Shown here one piece after another: positions 7,747 to 15,680 of a DNA stretch of 51,664 bases (positions within the stretch are counted from its first letter, which is position 1; every line of letters begins with the position of its first letter). The DNA is from a virus: the IMG/VR virus record IMGVR_UViG_3300001473_000098, positions 1 through 51,664 of that record, one strand, 5' to 3'. Under the pieces are notes generated by a model. The model had not been told where the DNA came from, did no database searches, and worked only from the letters and a program-made list of their open reading frames with translations. A program made the translations under genes and the position numbers.

Positions 7747-8499
7747 TCAAGCTCCAATCACTTCGGAATAGTCGAAATAGAGAAGCGACCAGGCCGGCCG
7801 CAGCGGGCGGAATATGCATTCCAGTTCTTCATTGGCCGGCCAGTCGAGCAGGCGCGTGACACCGGCCTCGCCGATCGCCGCCTCGAAATAGTCAGACGGG
7901 CCCGCCGCCAGATGCACGACCCATTCGACCTCGAGATTGACGGTCGCGGTTTCATGGTCGAGCCCGCATTCCGACACGCCGCATTCGAAGGCTTCGGGCT
8001 CCTCGATGCGGATATCGAAACCGAGGCGCGCAGCCAGACACAGATAGTCGCCGGGCGAGATCGTTGCCGGCGACAGCTCCTTGGCCACGACCGCGCGGAG
8101 ACGGGTTTCAAGCGATTGATCCGTCCCGAAACAGGGGTTCGGCAATCCGAAATCGGTCTCCCAACCCTCAAGCGAGTCCGTGATCGTCGAGACGGTCGAT
8201 TCCAACGCCGTTGAAAACATGCGCTGATAAAGCGGTTTCAGCACGCCGGCAAAGCCGCGCCAGAACGTCGTCATCTCGCTGGCCGGATTGTGCACCTCGC
8301 CGTCCGGCGTGCCCCAGGCCGCGCCCTGGGGCAAAAGGGCGACGATCTGGTTCGTCAGGTCGGTTTCGTCCGGATCCGACTCTGCGTCCCGGGTATCGAG
8401 AACAGCGGCTTCCAGATCGTCCGGGCACGGCCATTCGATCAAAATCCCGTCGTCCGGCGGATCAAAGACCGCGCCGCTCACAATGTGCCATGTCGACAT
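7747..8499 (-). CDS. Mu gp48 / YmfQ-like baseplate protein (DUF2313)
   Basis: The family pattern is visible: a segment LLPQGAAWGTPDG near the N terminus (the LLPpG.aw.. signature), FWRGFAGVLKPLYQRM, then TDSLEGWETDFGLPNPC, ending in a Cys-rich part CGVSECGL and LECIFRPLRPAW. Start 8499 follows GGGAAACAAATA. It comes straight after the gp47-like gene, exactly as in Mu (47-48), and caps the baseplate wedge before the fibre genes. Confidence 0.88.
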   Translation of the reverse strand: MSTWHIVSGAVFDPPDDGILIEWPCPDDLEAAVLDTRDAESDPDETDLTNQIVALLPQGAAWGTPDGEVHNPASEMTTFWRGFAGVLKPLYQRMFSTALESTVSTITDSLEGWETDFGLPNPCFGTDQSLETRLRAVVAKELSPATISPGDYLCLAARLGFDIRIEEPEAFECGVSECGLDHETATVNLEVEWVVHLAAGPSDYFEAAIGEAGVTRLLDWPANEELECIFRPLRPAWSLLYFDYSEVIGA

Positions 8500-8545
8500 T
8501 ATTTGTTTCCCTGTCGCGGCTTTGCCGCTGCACGCCTCTTGGGCT

Positions 8546-9622
8546 CTAAACCCAGGTGATGGCGCCGGGGACCGGGTATTCACCGGCCGCAAAGGTCACA
8601 TCCGCCGCCGGCACGCTCAATGTGTGGCGATCCTCGCCAAGCGTGTCGGATATCGCTTCGGAGATCCATTCAGGCGGCAACACGAAATCATCGTCGGGCA
8701 GTCCCGGCCGGGTCCTGGCGACGAACATGGCCGCGATCGAGGCCTCGACCTTGGCGCGCAGCGACACCTCGTCGGGTGTCAGTTTGATGGTTATCGGAAC
8801 CGCAACGGCGGTCGGCGCGTTGACCTCAAACCCGACCCGGATCATGCGCAGTTTCGCAATCTCCGCGTCAACCACCGCTACGTCCGCAGCGGTCGGGATC
8901 CCGTTCGGGCGATCCGCGAACAGAAACCAGACTCCGATCGTCGTCGGCCCGTTCACGAAGGATTTCGCCCACGCCGCGGTGACCCCGGGGACCGCCCGGG
9001 CAAATGCGGCATAGTCAGTTTCCGCGCCGCCTTGCGGCGGCCGGCGTTTGTGTTCCAGGACCCGGGCGCGCAAGCTGTCGACCGTTTCCTTATCGGCGCC
9101 GCCGCCGAGGCCGTCCGGGCCGACATCGGCCGTCGCGGCGAGGCCTGGCGATAAGGCCGGGTCGGCAAGTGTCAGTTTGACCGCCGCGGCCAAGTTGGCC
9201 GCCGCGCCCCGCTCCAAGGACTCGACTGTAAACGAAAGGGCGCCATCGCCGGCCGCGACCGCTTCGGCCGTCGTTCTGTAAACCAGATTGCCCGACAGGT
9301 ACTGAATGCCAGCGGGATAGACCGTGGCTGGCGTTCCCGTTGTCGTTACGGTTCCGCCTGCCTTCGACGCCCGATTGCGCCTTATGCCGCGTTCATAGGC
9401 GTGTCGGCCTTCCAGGTGCAATTCATCGGCCGTCGACGCAAACATCTGCCGGTAAAGCGCATCAAGGCGCAGGTAGACCGGATGCAGGACCAGCGCCAGG
9501 ACCTTGGCATGCACATAGTGCGTGTTCGGCCAGATGATCGCCTCAACCAGGCCAAGCGCCGATGCATAGGCCGCGCGGGCCTTTGCCGACAATTCGTCAA
9601 TCGAGGGGACGGGCAACGCCAT
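8546..9622 (-). CDS. baseplate J-like protein (Mu gp47)
   Basis: The 358-aa protein starts with the Mu gp47 pattern (MALPVPSIDELSAKARAAYA) and has the baseplate-J core with RGAAANLAAAVKLTL, GGGADKETVDSLRARVLEH and RRPPQGGAETDYAAFARAVPG, which are hallmark segments of the family. J proteins form the outer part of the contractile-tail baseplate and connect wedge to fibre. It overlaps the upstream gp46-like gene by 26 bp. The 46-bp gap downstream holds only the next ribosome site. Confidence 0.93.
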   Translation of the reverse strand: MALPVPSIDELSAKARAAYASALGLVEAIIWPNTHYVHAKVLALVLHPVYLRLDALYRQMFASTADELHLEGRHAYERGIRRNRASKAGGTVTTTGTPATVYPAGIQYLSGNLVYRTTAEAVAAGDGALSFTVESLERGAAANLAAAVKLTLADPALSPGLAATADVGPDGLGGGADKETVDSLRARVLEHKRRPPQGGAETDYAAFARAVPGVTAAWAKSFVNGPTTIGVWFLFADRPNGIPTAADVAVVDAEIAKLRMIRVGFEVNAPTAVAVPITIKLTPDEVSLRAKVEASIAAMFVARTRPGLPDDDFVLPPEWISEAISDTLGEDRHTLSVPAADVTFAAGEYPVPGAITWV

Positions 9623-10142
9623 TCAATTGATCCCACAAAATCGCAAAGGATTGCTGATGGAGTTCGCGGCCATCACGCCCGAACAAGGTCACGGTGAATT
9701 CAAAACGGTTCTGGTCCATCAGGACCGTGGAAGAAAAGTCGATCCAGGCAACAGCCCCCTGATCGATCAGAGTCTGCAGGGCCTCCCGACAGGCATATTC
9801 GGCAAACCGCGGCGTTTTTGTTTCGTCCAATGTCGCTCGCCGCAATTGCCATAAGCGCGATCCGAGCGGACCTTCTCCCCTGCCCTCGTCCAGGTCGAAG
9901 GCATCGCCGGCCCATCCCCGCTGCTCATCACCGTCGCGCAAAGCTTCCGGTTCGACGGCCCGATCGGTCTGGAGGCAAATCAGGACAGCGGTCGCCAATT
10001 GTTGCCGCGATTGCAATCCGAACGGATTGCCCGGCTCGGTGGCGCCGACGCGGCGAAAGTCGCCGCAACGGCCGTCCCAGACAATGTCCGGTACGAGCGG
10101 CGGCGTCTCCGCCACCTCGATGGGTATGATCCGGATGGACAT
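9597..10142 (-). CDS. Mu gp46-like baseplate protein
   Basis: GP46 family (T4 gp25-like lysozyme-related baseplate wedge) features are seen as VPDIVWDGRCGDF, LATAVLICLQTDRAVEP, GWAGDAFD and LGSRLWQLRRATL. The 181-aa length is close to Mu gp46. It lies between gp45- and gp47-like genes in the canonical order and overlaps the latter. In the virion it would sit in the wedge contacting the sheath initiator. Confidence 0.9.
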   Translation of the reverse strand: MSIRIIPIEVAETPPLVPDIVWDGRCGDFRRVGATEPGNPFGLQSRQQLATAVLICLQTDRAVEPEALRDGDEQRGWAGDAFDLDEGRGEGPLGSRLWQLRRATLDETKTPRFAEYACREALQTLIDQGAVAWIDFSSTVLMDQNRFEFTVTLFGRDGRELHQQSFAILWDQLNGVARPLD

Positions 10143-10147
10143 CGGAT

Positions 10148-10654
10148 TTAGGCAATTCTCGCGTAAACGTTCAGCGACGGCCCGGACTGGGTCTGAACCT
10201 TGGCGAACGTATGGTCGTCCGGGTTCCCGCCCAGGTAGACCTTCTTGTCCGCGCCGACTTCGATGAACGCATCATTGTCGGTCACGGTGATTTTCAGACT
10301 GCCCTGGCGCATCTCTACTGTCTGATCCTTGACGTCGATCGTCATGCCTTCGTCGATGACCTTCAGGATATGCCCATTATGGTCATAGATTGCGGCATTG
10401 CCGGTTTGCAGGTTCGGCCGCATCGCCGGATTTTCGCCGCCAAGGATGACGCGCTGCGCCGATCGGCCGCCGAAGGCCACCTGGAAGCCAAGCGATCCCG
10501 CTGGAAGGCGGGAGGCGAACCCGTGTTGCTGGCTCGACAAGACCTTCGTCGGCACTTCGCCGGCCCGACCGGCCCCGTTCAGCAATTGCTGTCCCGCTTC
10601 CTCGATATCGCCGGTCACCTCGAACCGGCCAAACTGAAAATCAAACCGGCTCAA
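10148..10654 (-). CDS. baseplate assembly/spike protein (Mu gp45, gpV-like)
   Basis: I chose a TTG start at 10654 because AGGAGG lies 5 bp upstream and the reading from 10729 would overlap the previous gene by 89 bp. The 168-aa product has the gp45 features: LSSQQHGFASRLPAGS near the N terminus, then RVILGGENPAMRPN and an OB-fold-like middle with a C-terminal beta-helix spike region (DVKDQTVEMRQGSLKITVTD). It would be the membrane-piercing spike beneath the tube. It overlaps the gp44-like gene by 14 bp. Confidence 0.87.
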   Translation of the reverse strand: MSRFDFQFGRFEVTGDIEEAGQQLLNGAGRAGEVPTKVLSSQQHGFASRLPAGSLGFQVAFGGRSAQRVILGGENPAMRPNLQTGNAAIYDHNGHILKVIDEGMTIDVKDQTVEMRQGSLKITVTDNDAFIEVGADKKVYLGGNPDDHTFAKVQTQSGPSLNVYARIA

Positions 10655-11744
10655 GCGCGCCTCCTGTCGATGCGGGTTTCGCAGCAACCTTCGCCTTTGG
10701 CTTGTCGACCTTGAAGCTGTCGCCTTCACCCTTCGGATCCTCGCCGTTCATCGCCCTCGGGTCGACCAGGTCCAGACGGGCCCGCGTCCCGCCGTCGTTC
10801 TGGCTGAACGTACCGCCCTTGATCAGCATGTCCTGGTCAAGAAAGATCAGGGGATCCTTCAGGTGAACCAGATAGTTCGACATCCAGAATTCGCCGGCGC
10901 GGTCGCGCCATCCCGGGACTTCACACGATGCGGACTTCGAGCGGCCTTCGCGCCGGGTCAGTTCCTGTTCGGCCCTGCCTTTCAAGGCGTCCATCGTCGG
11001 CTCGCCTTCGAACAGGATCACTTTCGGACGCCGGCGGCCAAGGGCCGGATTGGCGACTTCGGCTTCCGGGCGCAACGCGCCGTCACCGGATCCTGTCGAG
11101 GCCTGGCCGCGAACGATGATCGGATCGTGGCGATAGCGACCGGTCAATTGCGCATCCGCCGACAGGAGGTTGACGCCCAGCTCGAGCCCGCCGGCGTGAC
11201 GGCCGGCCGGTCCCTTCGCCATATTGATCGCGCCGGTTTCATCGTCGTAAAGCAGAATGCCCCGTGACCGCGCCAATTCCTCGATTTCGCGAAACGCCGA
11301 TCGACCTGGCACAACCCTGTGCAAGGGCACATCGAACAATTGTCCGGACGATTTCCATTCGACGCCGGCGCTTTCAATGGCCCGAGCCACCTCCGCCAAA
11401 TCCTTGTCGCGAACTTCTCCGGAAGGATGCACGATGGACGATTCCGTCGTATCGACAGGCTTCGAAACGAACGTGATCGACGCTGACCAGATGACGCCGC
11501 CATCGGAGTCCTGATGCCCCGGGTTCGCATCCCGCACGACGCCCGTCAAAAGCAGGTCGCCGTTGGCGGTAATCGTCGCCGGCATGTCGGGAAACGGAAA
11601 ATCATCCTCCTCGACCGGCCCTCCCATGGCGATCGTAGCGGTTCTGACGGCCTGCTCCGCGCCAAACGTCATGGAAAAATCCATGAAGTTATGGATCGGC
11701 CGGCCATCGACCGTGATTTCGATATGTTCAAGAACGTCGGACAT
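10641..11744 (-). CDS. Mu gp44-like baseplate hub protein (gpD/P type)
   Basis: The 367-aa protein begins MSDVLEHIEITVDGRPI, the Mu gp44 pattern, and has the hub features: FVSKPVDTTESS, RVVPGRSAFREIEELARSRG, LYDDETGAINM and RREGRSKSASCEVPGWRD. Hub proteins of this family adopt the gp27-like fold at the centre of the baseplate and bind the spike. It is placed between the gp43-like and gp45-like genes as in Mu. The basic Lys-rich C terminus (KVDKPKAKVAAKP) is a low-complexity tail. Confidence 0.9.
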   Translation of the reverse strand: MSDVLEHIEITVDGRPIHNFMDFSMTFGAEQAVRTATIAMGGPVEEDDFPFPDMPATITANGDLLLTGVVRDANPGHQDSDGGVIWSASITFVSKPVDTTESSIVHPSGEVRDKDLAEVARAIESAGVEWKSSGQLFDVPLHRVVPGRSAFREIEELARSRGILLYDDETGAINMAKGPAGRHAGGLELGVNLLSADAQLTGRYRHDPIIVRGQASTGSGDGALRPEAEVANPALGRRRPKVILFEGEPTMDALKGRAEQELTRREGRSKSASCEVPGWRDRAGEFWMSNYLVHLKDPLIFLDQDMLIKGGTFSQNDGGTRARLDLVDPRAMNGEDPKGEGDSFKVDKPKAKVAAKPASTGGALEPV

Positions 11745-11746
11745 GA

Positions 11747-12415
11747 TCACGCTGCGAGCCCCTCCAGGCGGATCGGCAGGAACAAGGGCGTCAATACCCG
11801 GTTGCGATCGACCAGCTCGCGGGCCCGCTGAGGATCGACATAGAGACGGTGCGCCAGATGCGTCGATGAATACGAGTGCGCGGTCTCGACCGTCACCAAC
11901 GGCATACGGTTGGCGGCGGTCTCCGACAGATGCGAGGACGCCGCACCGACGACTTCGGACAACCAGTCAAACACATCGGCGCCGAGGTGCACGCCAGCAA
12001 CGTTCTGCACGGCTCCCGCCGCGACCAGGAATTCAGATCGCGCACCAAGAGCATCCTGGCGCGCGGCAAAGGTCTTTCGTACAATCGACAACGCCAGGCC
12101 ATAGACAAATGCGCAATCGGTCATCGCGGCGACCCTGTCGTCTTCAGATTTCGCCCCGGCCAATGCGTCCAGGAAGGCAATCGCCTGCAGGTTAGGATCG
12201 TTCTCGCGCCCGACAAACCGGCAAAGGTCCAAAACAGCGGGCCCGAACGCATTCGGCGCGTCGGCGGCCGTCGCGACCGCGTCGTCGAAGCCATCCAAAA
12301 GATCGTTCAAATCGGCGTCCAGATCGTCGGCAACCGGAACGGCCAGGATCGCCCCGCGGACCCGCTCCGCTTCCTGCGCGATCGACAGCGCAATGGCTTC
12401 ATCAAAAAACGCCAT
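11747..12415 (-). CDS. C-terminal half of split Mu gp43 (N protein)
   Basis: The 222-aa helical protein carries, near its end, a stretch (HRLYVDPQRARELVDRN then RVLTPLFLP) that corresponds to the C-terminal hallmark of the Mu gp43 / DNA-circularisation protein, where RLYGDA..A.EL..RN..RHP..P is usual. Its start overlaps the stop of the gene for the N-terminal half as TGATG. In most phages both parts are one chain, so this is a split. The two products probably still assemble together at the baseplate-tube junction. Confidence 0.75.
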   Translation of the reverse strand: MAFFDEAIALSIAQEAERVRGAILAVPVADDLDADLNDLLDGFDDAVATAADAPNAFGPAVLDLCRFVGRENDPNLQAIAFLDALAGAKSEDDRVAAMTDCAFVYGLALSIVRKTFAARQDALGARSEFLVAAGAVQNVAGVHLGADVFDWLSEVVGAASSHLSETAANRMPLVTVETAHSYSSTHLAHRLYVDPQRARELVDRNRVLTPLFLPIRLEGLAA

Positions 12416-12873
12416 CAGAAGGTCGCTCCAAGGGCGGCTCGCCCCGCGGTCGCCAGATGTGAAAGCCGCGGCACGATCGCGCCGGCAGCGAACGGAACGG
12501 ACGAAAGACCGGCCGTCACGAATTCCAGATCGAAGGCGATATAGCCGTTACGATCCTTCTCGCGAACGCGGCGGAAATGTTCACAGCGATAAAGACCCTG
12601 AATGCCAAGAGGCAAGGTCAGGAGCCCCGGGCCCGACGATCCCAATATCGCGGCAAACCCCACGCTCGCCCCGTCGACGAAATCGCTGGCAAGATAGGCC
12701 GTCACGAAGGCCCGCTTCGCCCGTCCGCCGAAATCCTCTGTGATCGGGTCGTCGCGATAAGCCACTTCGGCAACCGAGACACGCCGCCCGCCCTCGAATT
12801 CGTCGACATCGACTTCGAACGGAAATCCCTTGAAGGTCGCAGGCCAGAATGCCCTGGTCCAGTCCCGCGCCAT
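12415..12873 (-). CDS. N-terminal half of split Mu gp43 (DNA circularisation N domain)
   Basis: The 152-aa product holds the complete N-terminal domain: PATFKGFPFEVDVDEFEGGRR, then DDPITEDFGGRAKRAFVT and GPGLLTLPLGIQGLYR, and a C-terminal strand IAFDLEFVTAG. In Mu and related tails this is followed without a stop by a long helical part. Here a TGA ends the frame and the next ATG shares the TGATG overlap. It sits downstream of the tape measure gene (start immediately after its stop), the usual order. Confidence 0.85.
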   Translation of the reverse strand: MARDWTRAFWPATFKGFPFEVDVDEFEGGRRVSVAEVAYRDDPITEDFGGRAKRAFVTAYLASDFVDGASVGFAAILGSSGPGLLTLPLGIQGLYRCEHFRRVREKDRNGYIAFDLEFVTAGLSSVPFAAGAIVPRLSHLATAGRAALGATF

Positions 12874-14826
12874 CTAACCGTCCCCTTCGTCAATGTTCGG
12901 CATGCCGCGGCCGATATTTGCGTTGGCACTGATCGACACGTTCGCACGGATCGGTTTGCTCATGATCGCTTCGATCTTTGCACGGGTTTCCTCGGCCTTC
13001 ATGATCGCTCGCGCCGCCTGTTGCTCGAAACCGTCTACGAAGCCGCCCATGGCCTTGTTGCCCGCCGCCGAAAGGTCGATATCGGCGGCGCGTTCAATGT
13101 CGCCGAAGGCCTTTTCCGCTTCACGAACCGCGCCGTCATCCACCGACACCGGTTTCAAGAATTCAAAATCGGCGCGGGGCGCCGGGAGATCCGGCGCGGC
13201 CTGCGACCCCGTCGGCTGACGGCGACCACTGCCGATAAACACCCCGTCGCCCGGCTTGCTGCGCGGCAGGCCGATGGTCATGCGATCACCGGGTTTCGAC
13301 CGCGGCGCCGCGATTTCGGATTTCAGGGCCGGGTCGTCGGGGAACGTCGATCCGGCCTGTTGAATAACGGGTGGCAGGAAATCGAATCGGGTACCGTCGA
13401 CGCCCTGGCTTTCGATCCGCGCAAGTGCATCGTTGAAAGCCGCCAGTTCGTGCCTCAACAATTGCACACCCGATTGTTCCATGGCGGACGCGCTGTCACC
13501 GCGAGCCAGGATCGACCCGATTTCAGCGTTAAGCTTGTCACGCTCCGCGGTGATGATCTTCTTGTGTCGATCGGTGATCCCGAATGTCGTGCCGCCTTCG
13601 CGCAGGGCTTCGGCAATAATCGGATCGTCACGGATCGTCGTGTACGTGTCCGGATCCAGCGCCTTGTTCAGCGTGTCGAACGCCGGAACAAGGATCTTGG
13701 CGGATAGCGCGCCGATCCGGCGCACCGTCTGATCCCAGGAATTCGCCAAGCGATCGAGAGAGGCCTGCGCGTCGTCGGTCAACCGAGACAGGTCCTTGGC
13801 GGTTTCGCCGGCGGCGTTGTCCAATTCGCTTTCAAAACCCTTCAGGCGCCCGCGTTCCTGCAGCATGGCGTTGACCGCACGCCGCATTTCCTTATCCGGG
13901 ATCAGTTGCGGCAGTTTCGACAGATCGCCTTTGGTCGCCTCTTTCGCCAAATCAAGAAATACCTCGATCAGATCCTTGCCCTCGCGTCGCGCCTTCGCCA
14001 ACGATGACCGAACGTCGATCCCGAATTTTTTGAACTTGTTCTGGACCGTGTCGACTTCCATTTTCTGGAACAGGTCGCCGAGCGCTGTCGCAGCCTGGCC
14101 GGCATCGCCGGTCTGCAAGCGAACCGTCTGCATCATCGCGACCAGACGGATTAGACCTTCCTCGCCCTTCATGCCGAGATTGGCGAATTGCGGAACCAGG
14201 CCCGGCAGATGCTGAGCCATGTCCTTCAATTCGAATTTGCCCAGCTTGCCGCCCTTGATCATGATGTCGAAGGCAAGCTGGGCCTGGTCCGCCGCAAAGC
14301 CCAGATTGTCGCCGACGGCAATGATCGTGGTGGCCAGGTCCGCCGCCCGGGAATCGGAGGCCTGCGCGGCAACGCTCGTTGCCTCAAGCAGTTTCAAAGC
14401 TTCCTCGACCGTCTTGCCAGCCTCAAGCAGGGACGCAAAGCCTTCCTTGACGTTGGCGATCGGCAACGCCGCGACGTCGGCCACCTCCTCGATCCGCTTT
14501 TTGACGACACCGATCTGATCGTCGGTTGCCTCGCCCGTAATCACCAGACGCTGCAATTCCCGCTCAAACGACGCAAATCGTTTGGTCGCGACATTCATTC
14601 CGGCCGTAATGGCGGCGGGCGCCAGGAACGTCGTCGCCCGGGCGGCGACACCCATGAACCCGCGGTCAAGCCGTCGAACCGACCGGTTCATGGCGCCGGC
14701 CTGACGGTTGAACGCCCCGGCTTGCCGGACCATGCGGTCGAACCGTTTCGACAGGCCTTTAAAGACCGTGCCGGTATCGTCGAACGCTTTGAGACGTAAC
14801 CTGGCTTCGACTTCGCGCGTGCTCAT
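12874..14826 (-). CDS. tail tape measure protein
   Basis: The 650-aa chain starts MSTREVEARLRLKAFDDTGT and shows the TP901-type core: KGLSKRFDRM, LVITGEATDDQIGVVKKR, SDSRAADLATTIIAVGDN, and FDIMIKGGKLGKFELKDMAQ. A hydrophobic stretch lies near residues 55-70. It sets tail length and is expelled at injection. About 650 residues would correspond to a short contractile tail. The C-terminal third is Arg/Pro-rich and low in complexity. It starts 16 bp after the end of the -1 frame of the chaperone gene. Confidence 0.92.
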   Translation of the reverse strand: MSTREVEARLRLKAFDDTGTVFKGLSKRFDRMVRQAGAFNRQAGAMNRSVRRLDRGFMGVAARATTFLAPAAITAGMNVATKRFASFERELQRLVITGEATDDQIGVVKKRIEEVADVAALPIANVKEGFASLLEAGKTVEEALKLLEATSVAAQASDSRAADLATTIIAVGDNLGFAADQAQLAFDIMIKGGKLGKFELKDMAQHLPGLVPQFANLGMKGEEGLIRLVAMMQTVRLQTGDAGQAATALGDLFQKMEVDTVQNKFKKFGIDVRSSLAKARREGKDLIEVFLDLAKEATKGDLSKLPQLIPDKEMRRAVNAMLQERGRLKGFESELDNAAGETAKDLSRLTDDAQASLDRLANSWDQTVRRIGALSAKILVPAFDTLNKALDPDTYTTIRDDPIIAEALREGGTTFGITDRHKKIITAERDKLNAEIGSILARGDSASAMEQSGVQLLRHELAAFNDALARIESQGVDGTRFDFLPPVIQQAGSTFPDDPALKSEIAAPRSKPGDRMTIGLPRSKPGDGVFIGSGRRQPTGSQAAPDLPAPRADFEFLKPVSVDDGAVREAEKAFGDIERAADIDLSAAGNKAMGGFVDGFEQQAARAIMKAEETRAKIEAIMSKPIRANVSISANANIGRGMPNIDEGDG

Positions 14827-14841
14827 TCGTGCACCTTCAGG

Positions 14842-15269
14842 TCAGGAATCGGACTGGGCTTCGGACCAGTCCGCGAAGTCCGCCGCATAGAATTCAATTT
14901 CGGCAAAGGTCAGGTCCCGGAGATCTGACGGTCGCCATCCGAATCGCCAGAGGAGTCCGCTTGCGTAGCGTTGGAAATTCGGGCTTCTGTAAAAAAATCG
15001 AGGATCGTATCCTCAATCAAAAGCGTGTCCGCAAGGTCAGCGATCTGGACATGGTCGGAGCGTTCAAACAGTCGATCAACATAGGCGTTGATGCATTCGG
15101 TCGAGACCTGCAGAACGCGATTCCCGTCCCCATAAACCCATTGTTGCGGCTTGCCCTCGGCAACGTAGTCAGGAAATCGCGGCGCGCGATACCGCAACGT
15201 GCTGAACTTACCGTCGCCGAACGGATAGGATTTCGACAACGTCAGTGTGAGCGGGTAATCCGTCGACAT
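14842..15269 (-). CDS. frameshifted tail assembly chaperone product (142 aa)
   Basis: If ribosomes slip back one base on T TTT TTT (14997-14991), the zero-frame product continues at 14991 into a second open frame that ends at 14842. That frame encodes 49 further residues, YRSPNFQRYASGLLWRFGWR then PSDLRDLTFAEIEFYAADFA and a short tail, which resembles the E' or gp42-type extension of tail chaperones (WGW/RP....L....E...y). The extension covers nearly the whole gap to the tape measure gene. Such a longer minor product is usual in lambda, P2 and Mu tails. Confidence 0.72.
14910..15269 (-). CDS. tail assembly chaperone (Mu gp41-like), zero-frame product
   Basis: The 119-aa product begins MSTDYPLTLTLSKSYPFGDG, typical of Mu gp41/P2 E type chaperones (ltLs.p...g....l.lR.P). 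The middle has DLADTLLIEDTILDFFTEA and the tail is Ser/Asp-rich and disordered (ADSSGDSDGDRQIS). It lies between the tube and tape measure genes, the universal position for this chaperone. It would coat the tape measure during tail tube assembly. The stop TGA is 27 codons beyond the slippery run. Confidence 0.85.
   Translation of the reverse strand: MSTDYPLTLTLSKSYPFGDGKFSTLRYRAPRFPDYVAEGKPQQWVYGDGNRVLQVSTECINAYVDRLFERSDHVQIADLADTLLIEDTILDFFTEARISNATQADSSGDSDGDRQISGT
14991..14997 (-). promoter_or_regulatory. -1 ribosomal frameshift slippery run (T TTT TTT)
   Basis: Seven T residues on the minus strand fall exactly as T TTT TTT in the zero frame (codons GAT TTT TTT ACA), a valid X XXY YYZ heptamer. 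The -1 frame after it stays open for 49 codons and looks protein-like, whereas the zero frame becomes low-complexity. Confidence 0.7.
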
Positions 15270-15272
15270 GCT

Positions 15273-15638
15273 CTACGCCTTCCGGAACTGGCGACCGACG
15301 AAGGCCAGGCCCGACACCTCGCCATTGTTCCGGTTGACCCGCGGCTTGCCCTCGAAATGACCGCCGGTCATCGTATAGACCGTCCCGGTATAGTCTTCGG
15401 TCATCGTGCAATCGATTTCCGTCGCCCGCAGGATTGCATCCCAATCGACCGCCGCGCCATCCTCGAACGTGCATTCAAGCCGATAGGGCATGAGACCCAC
15501 GACCTTCGCCAGCGAGCCGTTCTGATTGACGACGGTCGTGTTTTCCGTATTGGTCGGATCAATCGTCGTTTCCCCGCGCATTGTAAGCGGGTTACCGCCG
15601 GCATAACGGAACCGAAATTCACCGCCGAATTCTGACAT
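15273..15638 (-). CDS. tail tube protein (Mu gp40/M-like)
   Basis: The 121-aa protein begins MSEFGGEFRFRYAGGNPLTM and has KVVGLMPYRLECTFEDGAAV then TVYTMTGGHFEGKPRVNRNN, which match the Mu-type tail tube pattern including the GEVSGLAF C-terminal strand. Tube subunits stack as hexamers inside the sheath. It is immediately downstream of the sheath gene, 42 bp away, as in Mu. Confidence 0.9.
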   Translation of the reverse strand: MSEFGGEFRFRYAGGNPLTMRGETTIDPTNTENTTVVNQNGSLAKVVGLMPYRLECTFEDGAAVDWDAILRATEIDCTMTEDYTGTVYTMTGGHFEGKPRVNRNNGEVSGLAFVGRQFRKA

Positions 15639-15680
15639 GGCCTAGTCTCCTGATCTGGTTCGAAACGTTTGTGCCGGCCG

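Noticed and set aside
12577-13707. 376-aa plus-strand frame opposite the tape measure gene
   Set aside because: Shadow of the tape measure reading frame; no recognisable domain.
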